Shown one piece after another: positions 8,868 through 16,730 of a DNA stretch of 64,000 nt; position 1 is the stretch's first letter; each line of letters opens with the position of its first letter. The DNA comes from Pseudomonas pisciculturae. GTDB taxonomy: Bacteria > Pseudomonadota > Gammaproteobacteria > Pseudomonadales > Pseudomonadaceae. The position numbers and the translations under genes are program-made. Under the pieces are notes generated by a model. It made no database searches, was not told the DNA's origin, and saw only the letters and a list, made by a program, of their open reading frames with translations. Where the stretch lies: positions 248,001 to 312,000 of the forward strand of contig NZ_JACVZE010000007.1 of the NCBI RefSeq assembly GCF_015461805.1. Reading direction: 5' to 3'.

Positions 8868-9464
8868 TTAGGCAGTGAAGGTCTTGCCTTCGAACTGCTC
8901 AGCCACGAACTTCCAGTTGACCAGGTTCCAGAACGCTTCCACATACTTTGGACGCACGTTGCGGTAGTCGATGTAGTAAGCGTGTTCCCAGACGTCGCAG
9001 GTCAGCAGCGGGGTGTCGCCGCTGGTCAGCGGGTTGCCGGCGCCGATGGTGCTGGCCAGGGCCAGGGAACCGTCAGCCTTTTTCACCAGCCAGCCCCAAC
9101 CGGAACCGAAGGTGCCGACCGAAGTCTTGGTGAACTCTTCCTTGAACTTGTCGAACGAACCGAACGCAGCGTTGATGGCCTCAGCCAGCGCGCCGGTAGG
9201 TTGACCGCCAGCGTTTGGCGCCAGGCAGTTCCAGTAGAAAGTGTGGTTCCAGACCTGAGCGGCGTTGTTGAAGATACCGCCCGAAGAGGATTTAACGATC
9301 TCTTCCAGGGTCTTGCCTTCGAACTCGGTGCCTGGCACCAGGTTGTTCAGGTTCACGACGTAGGTGTTGTGGTGCTTGTCGTGGTGGAATTCCAAGGTTT
9401 CCTTGGAAATGTGCGGCTGCAGGGCATCGTGTGCGTAGGGCAGCGGCGGCAATTCGAAAGCCAT
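8868..9464 (-). CDS. sodB: Iron superoxide dismutase SodB
   Basis: 198-residue cytoplasmic superoxide dismutase converting superoxide to oxygen and hydrogen peroxide. It carries the family landmarks: N-terminal MAFELPPLPYAHDALQPHIS, first metal-ligand His in FHHDKHHNTYV, second in NHTFYWNCL, and the Asp/His ligand motif DVWEHAYYIDYRN near the C-terminus. The Fe-type signature (AAQVWNHTFYW and FGSGWGWLV) favours Fe over Mn. Length matches SodB. The start at 9464 has AGGAG at ideal spacing; the in-frame upstream Met lies in non-conserved sequence. A strong terminator follows. It is next to bifA, as in P. aeruginosa. Confidence 0.97.
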   Translation of the reverse strand: MAFELPPLPYAHDALQPHISKETLEFHHDKHHNTYVVNLNNLVPGTEFEGKTLEEIVKSSSGGIFNNAAQVWNHTFYWNCLAPNAGGQPTGALAEAINAAFGSFDKFKEEFTKTSVGTFGSGWGWLVKKADGSLALASTIGAGNPLTSGDTPLLTCDVWEHAYYIDYRNVRPKYVEAFWNLVNWKFVAEQFEGKTFTA

Positions 9465-9642
9465 GATGATTCTCCTAATCAGGTCAGTTGCGGTGAGCGC
9501 AAGGCCGATCACGGGCGGCCAAACAAGCGCCGGGGAGTTTGTACTCTTTGCGGCGCAGGGGCAGGATCATAGCACCGGGGGTGCGGCAAAACCACGCAAC
9601 AACTGTGTGGGATAGAGGTTCCAGAGCGTTTTGGAATATTCC

Positions 9643-10242
9643 CTACGCGGCGATCAATTGGTAGGCCACGCTGAACATCATCACAGCGACCAACAGGTCC
9701 AGCAGGCGCCACGTCGCCGGGCGTGCCAGCCACGGTGCCAGCCATGCGGCGCCTAGGGCCAGGGTGGCGAACCACAGGAACGACGCGCTGGCAGCGCCCG
9801 CCACGTACGCACCCGGTTCGGTTTGTTGGGCGCCCAGCGAGCCGATCAGTAGCACGGTGTCCAGATAGACATGGGGGTTGAGCAGTGTTACCGCCAGTGC
9901 GCTGAGCATGACTGCGCGCAGCGAGCGCACCTTGAGATTGCCGCCTTGCTCCAGGCTTTGTGTCGAAAAGGCGCGGCGCAATGCCAGGGTGCCGTACCAC
10001 AGCAGGAACGCCGCGCCGCCCCAGCGGGCAATCGCCAGCAGCAGCGGGTTTTGTGCCAGCACCGTGGCCAGGCCGAAGACTCCGGCGGCGACCAGCAACG
10101 CATCGCATACCACGCACAACGCTGCGACGGGCAAGTGATGTTCACGGCGCAGGCTTTGCGCCAGGACAAATGCGTTCTGGGTACCGATGGCCATGATCAG
10201 GCCCAGGGCCACCAACAGACCATTCAAGTAGCTTTGCCACAT
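9643..10242 (-). CDS. argO: LysE/ArgO-family amino acid exporter
   Basis: 199-residue inner-membrane protein of the LysE/ArgO family, which exports basic amino acids such as arginine or lysine. Six hydrophobic segments are visible, starting with YLNGLLVALGLIMAIGTQNAFVLAQSL, which contains the family's GxQNAFV-type motif, and a central ALAVTLLNPHVYLDTVLLIGSLG with the conserved NPHxYLDT motif. Start at 10242 is supported by GGAG 8 bases upstream. The ACT-domain gene lies 5 bases upstream on the same strand and argP is divergent beyond it. In enteric bacteria ArgP activates argO, so the same control is likely here. Confidence 0.88.
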   Translation of the reverse strand: MWQSYLNGLLVALGLIMAIGTQNAFVLAQSLRREHHLPVAALCVVCDALLVAAGVFGLATVLAQNPLLLAIARWGGAAFLLWYGTLALRRAFSTQSLEQGGNLKVRSLRAVMLSALAVTLLNPHVYLDTVLLIGSLGAQQTEPGAYVAGAASASFLWFATLALGAAWLAPWLARPATWRLLDLLVAVMMFSVAYQLIAA

Positions 10243-10247
10243 AGAGG

Positions 10248-10649
10248 TTACTCCGCGTCTATCGCCAGTTGCCGTAAGACTTGCAGGGCGCGTTCGGCAT
10301 CCTTGCGGCCGACGAACAAGTGATCGTGGTAATAGCCGGCAATCACATTGCAACTGATGCCGGCCTTGCCCAGCGCGCTGGAAAACGCGGCAGTCAGGCC
10401 CACGGCTTCCAGGGCAGAATGAACATTCAGGGTGATCCACGCCGCCACGTAATCGAAGGCCAGACCGGCCTGTTCTGCCTGCTGGCGCTCCAGGATCAGG
10501 GTCAAGCCTTCCTGTTCGCGAAAGCTGCCGATCACCTCGCAGCCTGGTGGGATACGGTTGTCGGGCAAGGTGCAGAACACGTAGTCACCGTCATTCAAGT
10601 GCGGGCTCATGCTGCGCAGCAGGGTTGCCAGGGCGGTTTCGCCAGCCAT
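10248..10649 (-). CDS. ACT-domain protein (PA4364-like)
   Basis: 133-residue soluble protein with two ACT-like halves: DGDYVFCTLPDNRIPPGCEVIGSFREQEGLTLILE, then AAWITLNVHSALEAVGLTAAFSSALGKAGISCNVIAGYYHDHLFV. The second half has the typical ACT beta-alpha-beta pattern of amino-acid-binding regulatory domains. It lies in a probable two-gene operon with the LysE/ArgO exporter (5-base gap), facing divergent argP. A role in sensing the exported amino acid is an inference from this context. Its own function is not established as far as I know. Confidence 0.75.
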   Translation of the reverse strand: MAGETALATLLRSMSPHLNDGDYVFCTLPDNRIPPGCEVIGSFREQEGLTLILERQQAEQAGLAFDYVAAWITLNVHSALEAVGLTAAFSSALGKAGISCNVIAGYYHDHLFVGRKDAERALQVLRQLAIDAE

Positions 10650-10748
10650 GTGAAGGATCCTTTAATAGAAGTAAGCAATGCTGGTCATTCTCGGGGGCTA
10701 GGCTGTATAAGAAAAACCAATATTGCTGATCGCTCATTAGAGAAACTG

Positions 10749-11642
10749 ATGTTCGACTATAAATTGCTTTCCGCCCTGGCGGCGGTGGTGGAACAGGCCG
10801 GCTTCGAACGCGGGGCCCAGGTGTTGGGGTTGTCGCAGTCGGCGATCTCCCAGCGCATCAAGCTGCTTGAGGCGCGCATCGGCCAACCGGTGCTGGTGCG
10901 CGCCACGCCGCCAGTGCCCACCGACATCGGCCGGCGCCTGCTCAACCATGTGCAACAGGTACGTCTGCTGGAGCGCGACCTGCAAAGTCAGGTGCCGGCG
11001 CTGGATGAGGAAGGCATGCCCGAACGCCTGCGCATCGCCCTGAATGCCGACAGCCTGGCCACGTGGTGGGCCGAGGCTGTGAGTGGTTTTTGCGCCGAGC
11101 AGCATTTGTTGCTGGACCTGGTCGTCGAAGATCAGACCGTCGGCCTCAAACGTATGCGTGCCGGTGAAGTGGCGGCCTGCATCTGTGCCAGTGAGCGCCC
11201 GGTGGCCGGGGCCCGCAGCCTGTTGTTGGGCGCCATGCGCTATCGAGCATTGGCCAGCCCGGCTTTTATAGCGCGGCATTTTCCGAACGGTGTGCGTGCC
11301 GATCAGTTGGCTCGCACACCGGCCTTGGTGTTTGGCCCGGATGATTTCCTGCAGCACCGCTACCTGGCATCCCTCGGCGTGGATGGCGGTTTCGAACACC
11401 ATTTATGCCCGTCGTCCGAAGGGTTTATCCGCCTGACCGAAGCCGGCCTGGGCTGGGGCCTGGTGCCTGAATTGCAAGTGCGCGAGCAGTTGCAAAAGGG
11501 CGTGCTGGTGGAGTTATTGCCAGATAAGCCCATCGATGTGCCGTTGTACTGGCATCATTGGCGCAGTGGCGGGCAACTGCTGAGCTTGTTGACCGACCAT
11601 TTGGCCCAGGCGTGTGGGCAATGGTTGGTGCCGTTGGAGTGA
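10749..11642 (+). CDS. argP: LysR-family regulator ArgP (IciA)
   Basis: 297-residue LysR-type transcription factor. The N-terminal winged helix-turn-helix (about 2-60: LLSALAAVVEQAGFERGAQVLGLSQSAISQRIKLLEARIGQPVLVR) has the extended recognition helix characteristic of ArgP, followed by a periplasmic-binding-like effector domain that in ArgP senses arginine or lysine. The closing motif GLGWGLVPELQV is typical. It is divergent from the ACT-lysE operon with a 99-base shared promoter region, the classic arrangement for a regulator of argO. Confidence 0.88.
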   Translation: MFDYKLLSALAAVVEQAGFERGAQVLGLSQSAISQRIKLLEARIGQPVLVRATPPVPTDIGRRLLNHVQQVRLLERDLQSQVPALDEEGMPERLRIALNADSLATWWAEAVSGFCAEQHLLLDLVVEDQTVGLKRMRAGEVAACICASERPVAGARSLLLGAMRYRALASPAFIARHFPNGVRADQLARTPALVFGPDDFLQHRYLASLGVDGGFEHHLCPSSEGFIRLTEAGLGWGLVPELQVREQLQKGVLVELLPDKPIDVPLYWHHWRSGGQLLSLLTDHLAQACGQWLVPLE

Positions 11643-11694
11643 TGGCGGGCGTCAAGGCAACAGCGATGAAAAACGAAAGAACACGGGGTAATAC

Positions 11695-12693
11695 ATGAAA
11701 ATTCTGGTCACCGGCGCAAGCGGCTTCATCGGCGGGCGTTTTGCGCGTTTCGCCCTGGAGCAGGGCCTGGACGTGCGGGTCAACGGGCGACGCGCTGAAG
11801 GTGTAGAGCACCTGGTCAGGCGTGGCGCCGAGTTTATCCAGGGTGATCTGAATGATGCCGACCTGGTGCGCCACCTGTGCCGCGATGTCGAAGCGGTGGT
11901 GCATTGCGCCGGGGCTGTCGGGCTGTGGGGTAAATACCAGGACTTCCACCAGGGCAATGTGCTGGTGACTGAGAACGTCGTCGAAGCCTGCCTCAAGCAG
12001 CATGTTGGGCGGTTGGTGCACCTGTCGTCACCGTCGATCTATTTCGATGGCCGCGATCATCTGGGCTTGACTGAAGAGCAAGTGCCCAAGCGCTTCAAGC
12101 ACCCCTATGCAGCCACCAAATACTTGGCCGAGCAGAAGGTATTTGGCGCCCAGGAGTTTGGCCTTGAAGTCATTGCCCTGCGCCCGCGTTTCGTCACGGG
12201 CGCTGGCGATATGAGCATCTTCCCGCGCCTGCTGAAGATGCAGCGCAAGAACCGCCTGGCCATCGTCGGCGACGGCCTGAACAAGGTCGACTTCACCAGC
12301 GTACACAACCTCAACGAAGCCTTGCTCAGCAGCTTGCTTGCCCCAGGTTCGGCACTGGGCCGTGCCTACAACATCAGCAACGGCACGCCGGTGCCGGTGT
12401 GGGATGTCGTGAACTATGTGATGCGCCAAATGGAGTTGCCTCAGGTAGCCCGTTACCGGTCCTACGGCTTGTCCTACAGCGTGGCGGCACTCAACGAAGC
12501 CTTTTGTGCGATGTGGCCCGGCCGACCGGAGCCAGCGTTATCCCGCCTGGGCATGCAGGTCATGAACAAAGATTTCACCCTGGATATCAGCCGGGCCAGG
12601 CATTATCTGGACTACGAGCCCAAGGTCAGCCTGTGGACCGCCCTCGACGAGTTCTGCAGTTGGTGGAAGGCCCAGGACCCAGGGTTGAAGTAA
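11695..12693 (+). CDS. NAD-dependent epimerase/dehydratase (extended SDR)
   Basis: 332-residue extended short-chain dehydrogenase. The N-terminal Rossmann motif is TGASGFIGG (residues 6-14), with VVHCAGAVG and LVHLSSPSIY in the core and the catalytic YAATK (about 139-143). RPRFVTGAGD and the C-terminal substrate lobe resemble the 3-beta-hydroxysteroid dehydrogenase-like/sterol epimerase branch. The substrate is unknown. It lies 52 bases after argP on the same strand, as in P. aeruginosa PA4361-PA4363. No signal peptide or membrane segment is seen. Confidence 0.82.
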   Translation: MKILVTGASGFIGGRFARFALEQGLDVRVNGRRAEGVEHLVRRGAEFIQGDLNDADLVRHLCRDVEAVVHCAGAVGLWGKYQDFHQGNVLVTENVVEACLKQHVGRLVHLSSPSIYFDGRDHLGLTEEQVPKRFKHPYAATKYLAEQKVFGAQEFGLEVIALRPRFVTGAGDMSIFPRLLKMQRKNRLAIVGDGLNKVDFTSVHNLNEALLSSLLAPGSALGRAYNISNGTPVPVWDVVNYVMRQMELPQVARYRSYGLSYSVAALNEAFCAMWPGRPEPALSRLGMQVMNKDFTLDISRARHYLDYEPKVSLWTALDEFCSWWKAQDPGLK

Positions 12694-12819
12694 GGTCACA
12701 CCAGGCAACACATCGGGAACCGAATCTGTGGTTCCGGGTCGATCAGTGCGACGGGAACGCGGTTTATACTCCCGCCGCTCGGCTTACCAGCTCGCCACTT
12801 ACCGATTCAGGGTTGATTC

Positions 12820-13668
12820 ATGCGCAACGATGCTAAAGACGACGACTTCGACAACGTTCCCAGCCTGCGGGCCGATGTTGGGGATGACGATGATTTCGAA
12901 CCAACTCCCGCGACCTCGGTGCGTTCGCGCAACACCAAGGTGGTCAAGGTCAAGAGTGCCAGCACCGGCCCGTTGTGGGCCTTGATCGGCGCGCTGTTGA
13001 TCGCCTTTGCAGGCCTTGCCTGGTGGAGCTTCCAGCAGATCTCCCTGATGGGCCAGCAACTGGTGGCCACTCAAGAAAGCTTTGCGCGCATCAGCGAAGA
13101 AGCGGCGGGGCGCCTGCAAGACATTTCCGGCAAGGTCGTGGCCAGTGAAGCCAGCGTGAACAACGGCAGTGAAGCGCTGAAGCTGCAGATCAAGCAGCTG
13201 CAAAGCCAATTGCTGGAGCAGGGCAAGCAGCAGATTGGCGTGGCCGGCCAGGCCTCTGAACTGGACAAACGTCTGGCTCAGATGACCGCCAGCACCACCG
13301 AGCTGTCCAGTGCCAACAGCAAGCTGCAAGGCCAGGTGCAGGCCCTGACCGATGCGGTAGCCACGCTCAAGGCGGCGCAAGGCGATGCAGGCAAGCGTGA
13401 TACCGAACTCAAGGAACTGGCCGCCGATGTTGCCGCGCTCAAGAAGCAAGGCAACCCGAGTGCTGCCATCGCTCGCCTGGAACAGGATCTGGTGGTGTTG
13501 AAGAGCGCCCAGGACAGCCAACCCGTCAACAGCGATGCGCCGACCAATAAAGAGTTTGATGTGTTCCGCATCCAGACCACGCGCAATATCACCACCTTGC
13601 AGAGCCAGGTGCAAAACCTGCAACAGCAGCTCAATGCACCGGCAAAGGTAACGCCGCTGGGCCAATGA
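12820..13668 (+). CDS. Membrane-anchored coiled-coil protein of unknown function
   Basis: 282-residue protein with three zones. The N-terminal cytoplasmic tail (about 1-48) is very acidic at first (DDDFDNVPSLRADVGDDDDFE), then basic. One TM helix follows at about 50-70 (PLWALIGALLIAFAGLAWWSF). The rest is a long periplasmic region with heptad-like coiled coil (about 85-275, rich in Q, L, K and S). It resembles the Pseudomonas proteins loosely labelled chromosome-segregation ATPase-like, but there is no Walker motif, so that label should not be trusted. Single-gene unit downstream of the SDR, with a 126-base gap holding a plausible promoter. Confidence 0.7.
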   Translation: MRNDAKDDDFDNVPSLRADVGDDDDFEPTPATSVRSRNTKVVKVKSASTGPLWALIGALLIAFAGLAWWSFQQISLMGQQLVATQESFARISEEAAGRLQDISGKVVASEASVNNGSEALKLQIKQLQSQLLEQGKQQIGVAGQASELDKRLAQMTASTTELSSANSKLQGQVQALTDAVATLKAAQGDAGKRDTELKELAADVAALKKQGNPSAAIARLEQDLVVLKSAQDSQPVNSDAPTNKEFDVFRIQTTRNITTLQSQVQNLQQQLNAPAKVTPLGQ

Positions 13669-13685
13669 TCGAAACCGGCTCCAAG

Positions 13686-13776
13686 TGTGGGAGGGGGCTT
13701 GCCCCCGATTGCGGTGGCTCAGTAATCAGATGCAGTGACTGACACTCAGCTATCGGGGGGCAAGCCCCCTCCCACA
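13686..13776. repeat. REPIN (REP doublet, type GGGGGCTTGC)
   Basis: Two head-to-head REP arms beginning TGTGGGAGGGGGCTTGCCCC and its reverse complement, separated by about 42 bases. One copy of the main family in this window. It sits downstream of the coiled-coil gene and upstream of the AGE promoter. Confidence 0.93.
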
Positions 13777-13800
13777 AATGCCCTCCATACACTTGTATTT

Positions 13801-13816
13801 GTCACCGCTTGGTGAC
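13801..13816. promoter_or_regulatory. Palindromic operator upstream of the AGE isomerase
   Basis: GTCACCGCTTGGTGAC, a perfect 6-bp inverted repeat with a 4-base centre. The same arms with a different centre recur before gtsA at 15145-15160, at the same distance from the same promoter elements. Placement upstream of the -35 region suggests an activator site. The protein is unknown; GltR is a candidate from pathway knowledge. Confidence 0.7.
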
Positions 13817-13837
13817 ATTTCCCTTGCCCTTCGTTAC

Positions 13838-13865
13838 TTGCCCCTACCGCCCCCTTGTTTAGACT
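13838..13865 (+). promoter_or_regulatory. Candidate sigma-70 promoter of the AGE isomerase
   Basis: TTGCCC and TAGACT separated by 16 bases, 21 bases downstream of the palindromic operator. The region from the operator to TAGACTCCG aligns without gaps to the gtsA promoter region. Confidence 0.5.
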
Positions 13866-13899
13866 CCGGTCACCCCACAAACAATAATAAGGGCCACCC

Positions 13900-15159
13900 A
13901 TGACCACCCAACCACTGCCCGCCAGCAGTTGGCTGAACGCGCCTGCCCACCACGCCTGGCTCGCCGCCGAAGGCCAGCGCCTGCTGTCATTCGCCAAGGC
14001 TTCCCGGCTGCCCGACGGCTTCGGCAACCTGGACGATAAAGGCCAACTGCCGAGCAACGCCCACGCCGAAACCATGAACACCGCCCGCATGACCCACAGC
14101 TTCGCCATGGCCCACGCCATGGGGCTGCCCGGTTATGCCGACCTGGTGGCCCACGGTGTCGCAGCCCTCAGCGGCCCTTTAAAGGATGCCGAACACGGTG
14201 GCTGGTTCGCCACGCCCCACGCCGTCGACGGCAACCGTGGCAAGGCCGCTTACCTGCACGCCTTTGTAGCCCTGGCCGCCAGCTCGGCGGTGGTGGCTGG
14301 CGCGCCCGGTGCGCAAACCTTGCTCAACGACGCCATCCATATCATCGACCAGTTCTTCTGGAGCGAAGAGGAAGGCGTGATGCTCGAATCCTTTGCCCAG
14401 GACTGGAGCGGCGTCGAAGCCTATCGCGGCGCCAACAGCAACATGCACGCCACCGAATCTTTCCTCGCACTGGCCGACGTGACCGGCGACACACGCTGGC
14501 TGGACCGCGCGCTGCGCATTGTTGAACGGGTGATCCATACCCACGCCGCCGCCAACCAATTTATGGTGATCGAGCATTTCGACGCCCACTGGCAACCGGT
14601 GCTCGGTTACAACGAAGACAACCCCGCCGATGGCTTTCGCCCCTACGGCATCACCCCCGGCCATGGTTTCGAATGGGCGCGGCTGGTGCTGCACCTGGAA
14701 GCCGCCCGCCTGCGCGCCGGGCTGGTCACGCCGGACTGGCTGCTGACCGACGCCAAAGGCCTGTTCGCCAGCGCCTGCGAATACGCCTGGGCCGTCGATG
14801 GCGCCCCCGGCATCGTCTATACCCTCGACTGGAACCAACGCCCCGTGGTGCGAGAGCGCCTGCACTGGACCCACGCCGAAGCCAGCGCCGCCGCCCAAGC
14901 CTTGCTCAAACGCACCGGTGAACAGCACTACGAAACCTGGTATCGGCGTTTCTGGGAGTTTTGCGAAACCCATTTCATCGACCGTACCCACGGGAGCTGG
15001 CACCACGAACTCAGCCCGCATAACAGACCCAGCAGCAACATCTGGGGCGGCAAGCCAGACCTGTACCATGCCTGGCAAGCGGTTCTGCTGCCTGCGTTAC
15101 CCTTGGCACCCAGCATGGCCAGTGCATTGGGAAGCGGGTCTTATGTCACCAAGTGGTGA
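13900..15159 (+). CDS. AGE-family sugar isomerase/epimerase (mannose isomerase-like)
   Basis: 419-residue cytoplasmic (alpha/alpha)6-barrel enzyme of the N-acylglucosamine 2-epimerase family, in the YihS/D-mannose isomerase branch, which interconverts free mannose, fructose and glucose. Active-site residues expected for that branch are visible: Arg in NTARMTHSF (about 63), the NSNMHATESFLAL motif (about 180-192), His and Glu in GHGFEWARL (about 255 and 258), and His in SWHHELSP (about 368). Length fits the family (about 410). It is the first gene of the glucose block, and its promoter is nearly a copy of the gtsA promoter, so it is probably co-induced with sugar uptake. The 3' end carries the gtsA operator. 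Exact substrate not determined. Confidence 0.85.
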   Translation: MTTQPLPASSWLNAPAHHAWLAAEGQRLLSFAKASRLPDGFGNLDDKGQLPSNAHAETMNTARMTHSFAMAHAMGLPGYADLVAHGVAALSGPLKDAEHGGWFATPHAVDGNRGKAAYLHAFVALAASSAVVAGAPGAQTLLNDAIHIIDQFFWSEEEGVMLESFAQDWSGVEAYRGANSNMHATESFLALADVTGDTRWLDRALRIVERVIHTHAAANQFMVIEHFDAHWQPVLGYNEDNPADGFRPYGITPGHGFEWARLVLHLEAARLRAGLVTPDWLLTDAKGLFASACEYAWAVDGAPGIVYTLDWNQRPVVRERLHWTHAEASAAAQALLKRTGEQHYETWYRRFWEFCETHFIDRTHGSWHHELSPHNRPSSNIWGGKPDLYHAWQAVLLPALPLAPSMASALGSGSYVTKW

Positions 15160-15160
15160 C
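15145..15160. promoter_or_regulatory. Palindromic operator upstream of gtsA, overlapping the AGE stop codon
   Basis: GTCACCAAGTGGTGAC, the same 6-bp arms as at 13801-13816. The TGA stop of the upstream isomerase gene (15157-15159) is part of the right arm, so coding end and operator share bases. Confidence 0.7.
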
Positions 15161-15181
15161 ATTTGTACGTCCCTTTGTTAC

Positions 15182-15209
15182 CTGCGCCCTAAACATCCCT
15201 GTTTAAACT
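15182..15209 (+). promoter_or_regulatory. Candidate sigma-70 promoter of gtsA
   Basis: CTGCGC and TAAACT with 16-base spacing, at the same offset from the operator as in the AGE promoter. The leader ends in an A-rich stretch followed by AAAAGG before the gtsA ATG. Confidence 0.5.
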
Positions 15210-15263
15210 CCGTGCAGCGCAAGCTCTAGACTTGCATGCATAACAACAAAAAAAGGTACTCAG

Positions 15264-16550
15264 ATGAACGCGATTAATCGCCTCGCCGTCGCTATTTCCA
15301 TTGCCTCGTTGTTTCCCCTCACTGCATTTGCAGCCGACTCCAAAGGTACGGTTGAAGTGGTGCATTGGTGGACTTCTGGTGGTGAGAAAGCGGCTGTAGA
15401 TGTCCTGAAGGCCCAAGTTGAGAAAGACGGCTTTACCTGGAAAGACGGTGCCGTTGCAGGTGGCGGTGGTGCTACGGCCATGACCGTACTCAAAAGCCGC
15501 GCAGTCGCCGGCAACCCACCCGGCGTTGCCCAGATCAAAGGCCCCGACATTCAGGAATGGGCGTCCACAGGCCTGCTCGACACTGACGTCTTGAAAGACG
15601 TGGCCAAAGAAGAAAAATGGGACTCCCTGCTCGACAAGAAAGTCTCCGATACCGTGAAGTTCGACGGTGACTACGTCGCCGTGCCGGTCAACATCCACCG
15701 CGTCAACTGGCTGTGGATCAACCCGGAAGTCTTCAAGAAAGCCGGTATCACCAAGAACCCAACTACCCTCGAAGAATTCTACGCAGCCGGCGACAAGCTC
15801 AAGGCCGCGGGCTTCATTGCGCTCGCCCACGGTGGCCAGCCTTGGCAGGACAGCACCGTGTTCGAAGCCGTGGTTCTGTCGGTGATGGGTGCCGATGGCT
15901 ACAAGAAAGCCCTGGTCGACCTGGACAACGGCGCGCTGACTGGCCCGGAAATGGTCAAGTCGCTCACCGAACTGAAGAAAGTCGCGACCTACATGGACGT
16001 CGACGGCAAAGGCCAGGACTGGAACCTCGAAGCGGGCAAGGTCATCAATGGCAAGGCCGGCATGCAGATCATGGGTGACTGGGCCAAGTCCGAATGGACC
16101 GCCGCCAAGAAAGTAGCCGGCAAGGACTACGAGTGCGTAGCTTTCCCAGGCACCGACAAAGCCTTCACCTACAACATCGACTCCCTGGCGGTGTTCAAGC
16201 AGAAAGACAAAGGCACTGCTGCCGGTCAGCAGGACATTGCCAAAGTCGTGCTGGGTGAAAACTTCCAGAAAGTGTTCAGCATCAACAAAGGTTCGATCCC
16301 TGTTCGCAACGACATGCTGACCAAAATGGACAGCTACGGCTTCGACTCCTGCGCACAAACCGCCGCCAAAGACTTCCTGGCAGACGCCAAGACCGGCGGC
16401 CTGCAGCCAAGCATGGCGCACAACATGGCCACCACCCTGGCTGTGCAAGGCGCGTTCTTTGACGTCGTGACCAACTTCATCAACGACCCGAAAGCCGACC
16501 CGGCCGACACCGCCAAGAAACTGGGCGCTGCGATCAAGTCTGCCAAGTAA
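15264..16550 (+). CDS. gtsA: Glucose/mannose ABC transporter, periplasmic binding protein
   Basis: 428-residue extracellular solute-binding protein (family 1) of the Pseudomonas glucose transporter GtsABCD. A clear Sec signal peptide, cleaved after AFA (about residue 22), precedes the mature protein beginning ADSKGTVEVVHWWTSGGE. The aromatic EVVHWW motif near the mature N-terminus and the WLWINPEVFKKAGI region are typical of sugar-binding members. First gene of the transporter operon, with its own promoter and operator. A REPIN lies between it and gtsB, which would favour higher levels of the binding protein than of the membrane subunits. Confidence 0.95.
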   Translation: MNAINRLAVAISIASLFPLTAFAADSKGTVEVVHWWTSGGEKAAVDVLKAQVEKDGFTWKDGAVAGGGGATAMTVLKSRAVAGNPPGVAQIKGPDIQEWASTGLLDTDVLKDVAKEEKWDSLLDKKVSDTVKFDGDYVAVPVNIHRVNWLWINPEVFKKAGITKNPTTLEEFYAAGDKLKAAGFIALAHGGQPWQDSTVFEAVVLSVMGADGYKKALVDLDNGALTGPEMVKSLTELKKVATYMDVDGKGQDWNLEAGKVINGKAGMQIMGDWAKSEWTAAKKVAGKDYECVAFPGTDKAFTYNIDSLAVFKQKDKGTAAGQQDIAKVVLGENFQKVFSINKGSIPVRNDMLTKMDSYGFDSCAQTAAKDFLADAKTGGLQPSMAHNMATTLAVQGAFFDVVTNFINDPKADPADTAKKLGAAIKSAK

Positions 16551-16583
16551 GGCCTGGTAGCGTTTTTGTAGGAGCCGGGCTTG

Positions 16584-16672
16584 TGTGGGAGCGGGCTTGC
16601 TCGCGAATGCGGTATATCAGACACACATGTGTCAACTGACCCACCGCCTTCGCGAGCAAGCCCGCTCCCACA
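16584..16672. repeat. REPIN (variant arm GCGGGCTTGCTCGCGAA) inside the gts operon
   Basis: Inverted arms TGTGGGAGCGGGCTTGCTCG and its complement around a 40-base centre, located between gtsA and gtsB. The arm sequence differs from the main family, but the stem is preserved by matching changes on both sides. Confidence 0.92.
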
Positions 16673-16730
16673 AAAAGCCTACTCCACAAGGTTTATTGGC
16701 TAGTCCTTTTTCCCTGTATTGGATTTCCCC

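Noticed and set aside
12716..12735. GGGAACC ... GGTTCC hairpin after the SDR gene as a terminator
   Set aside because: The stem is short and no T run follows; it may be chance.
15189..16448. 419-residue minus-strand frame opposite gtsA
   Set aside because: Antisense shadow of a clear binding-protein gene with signal peptide.
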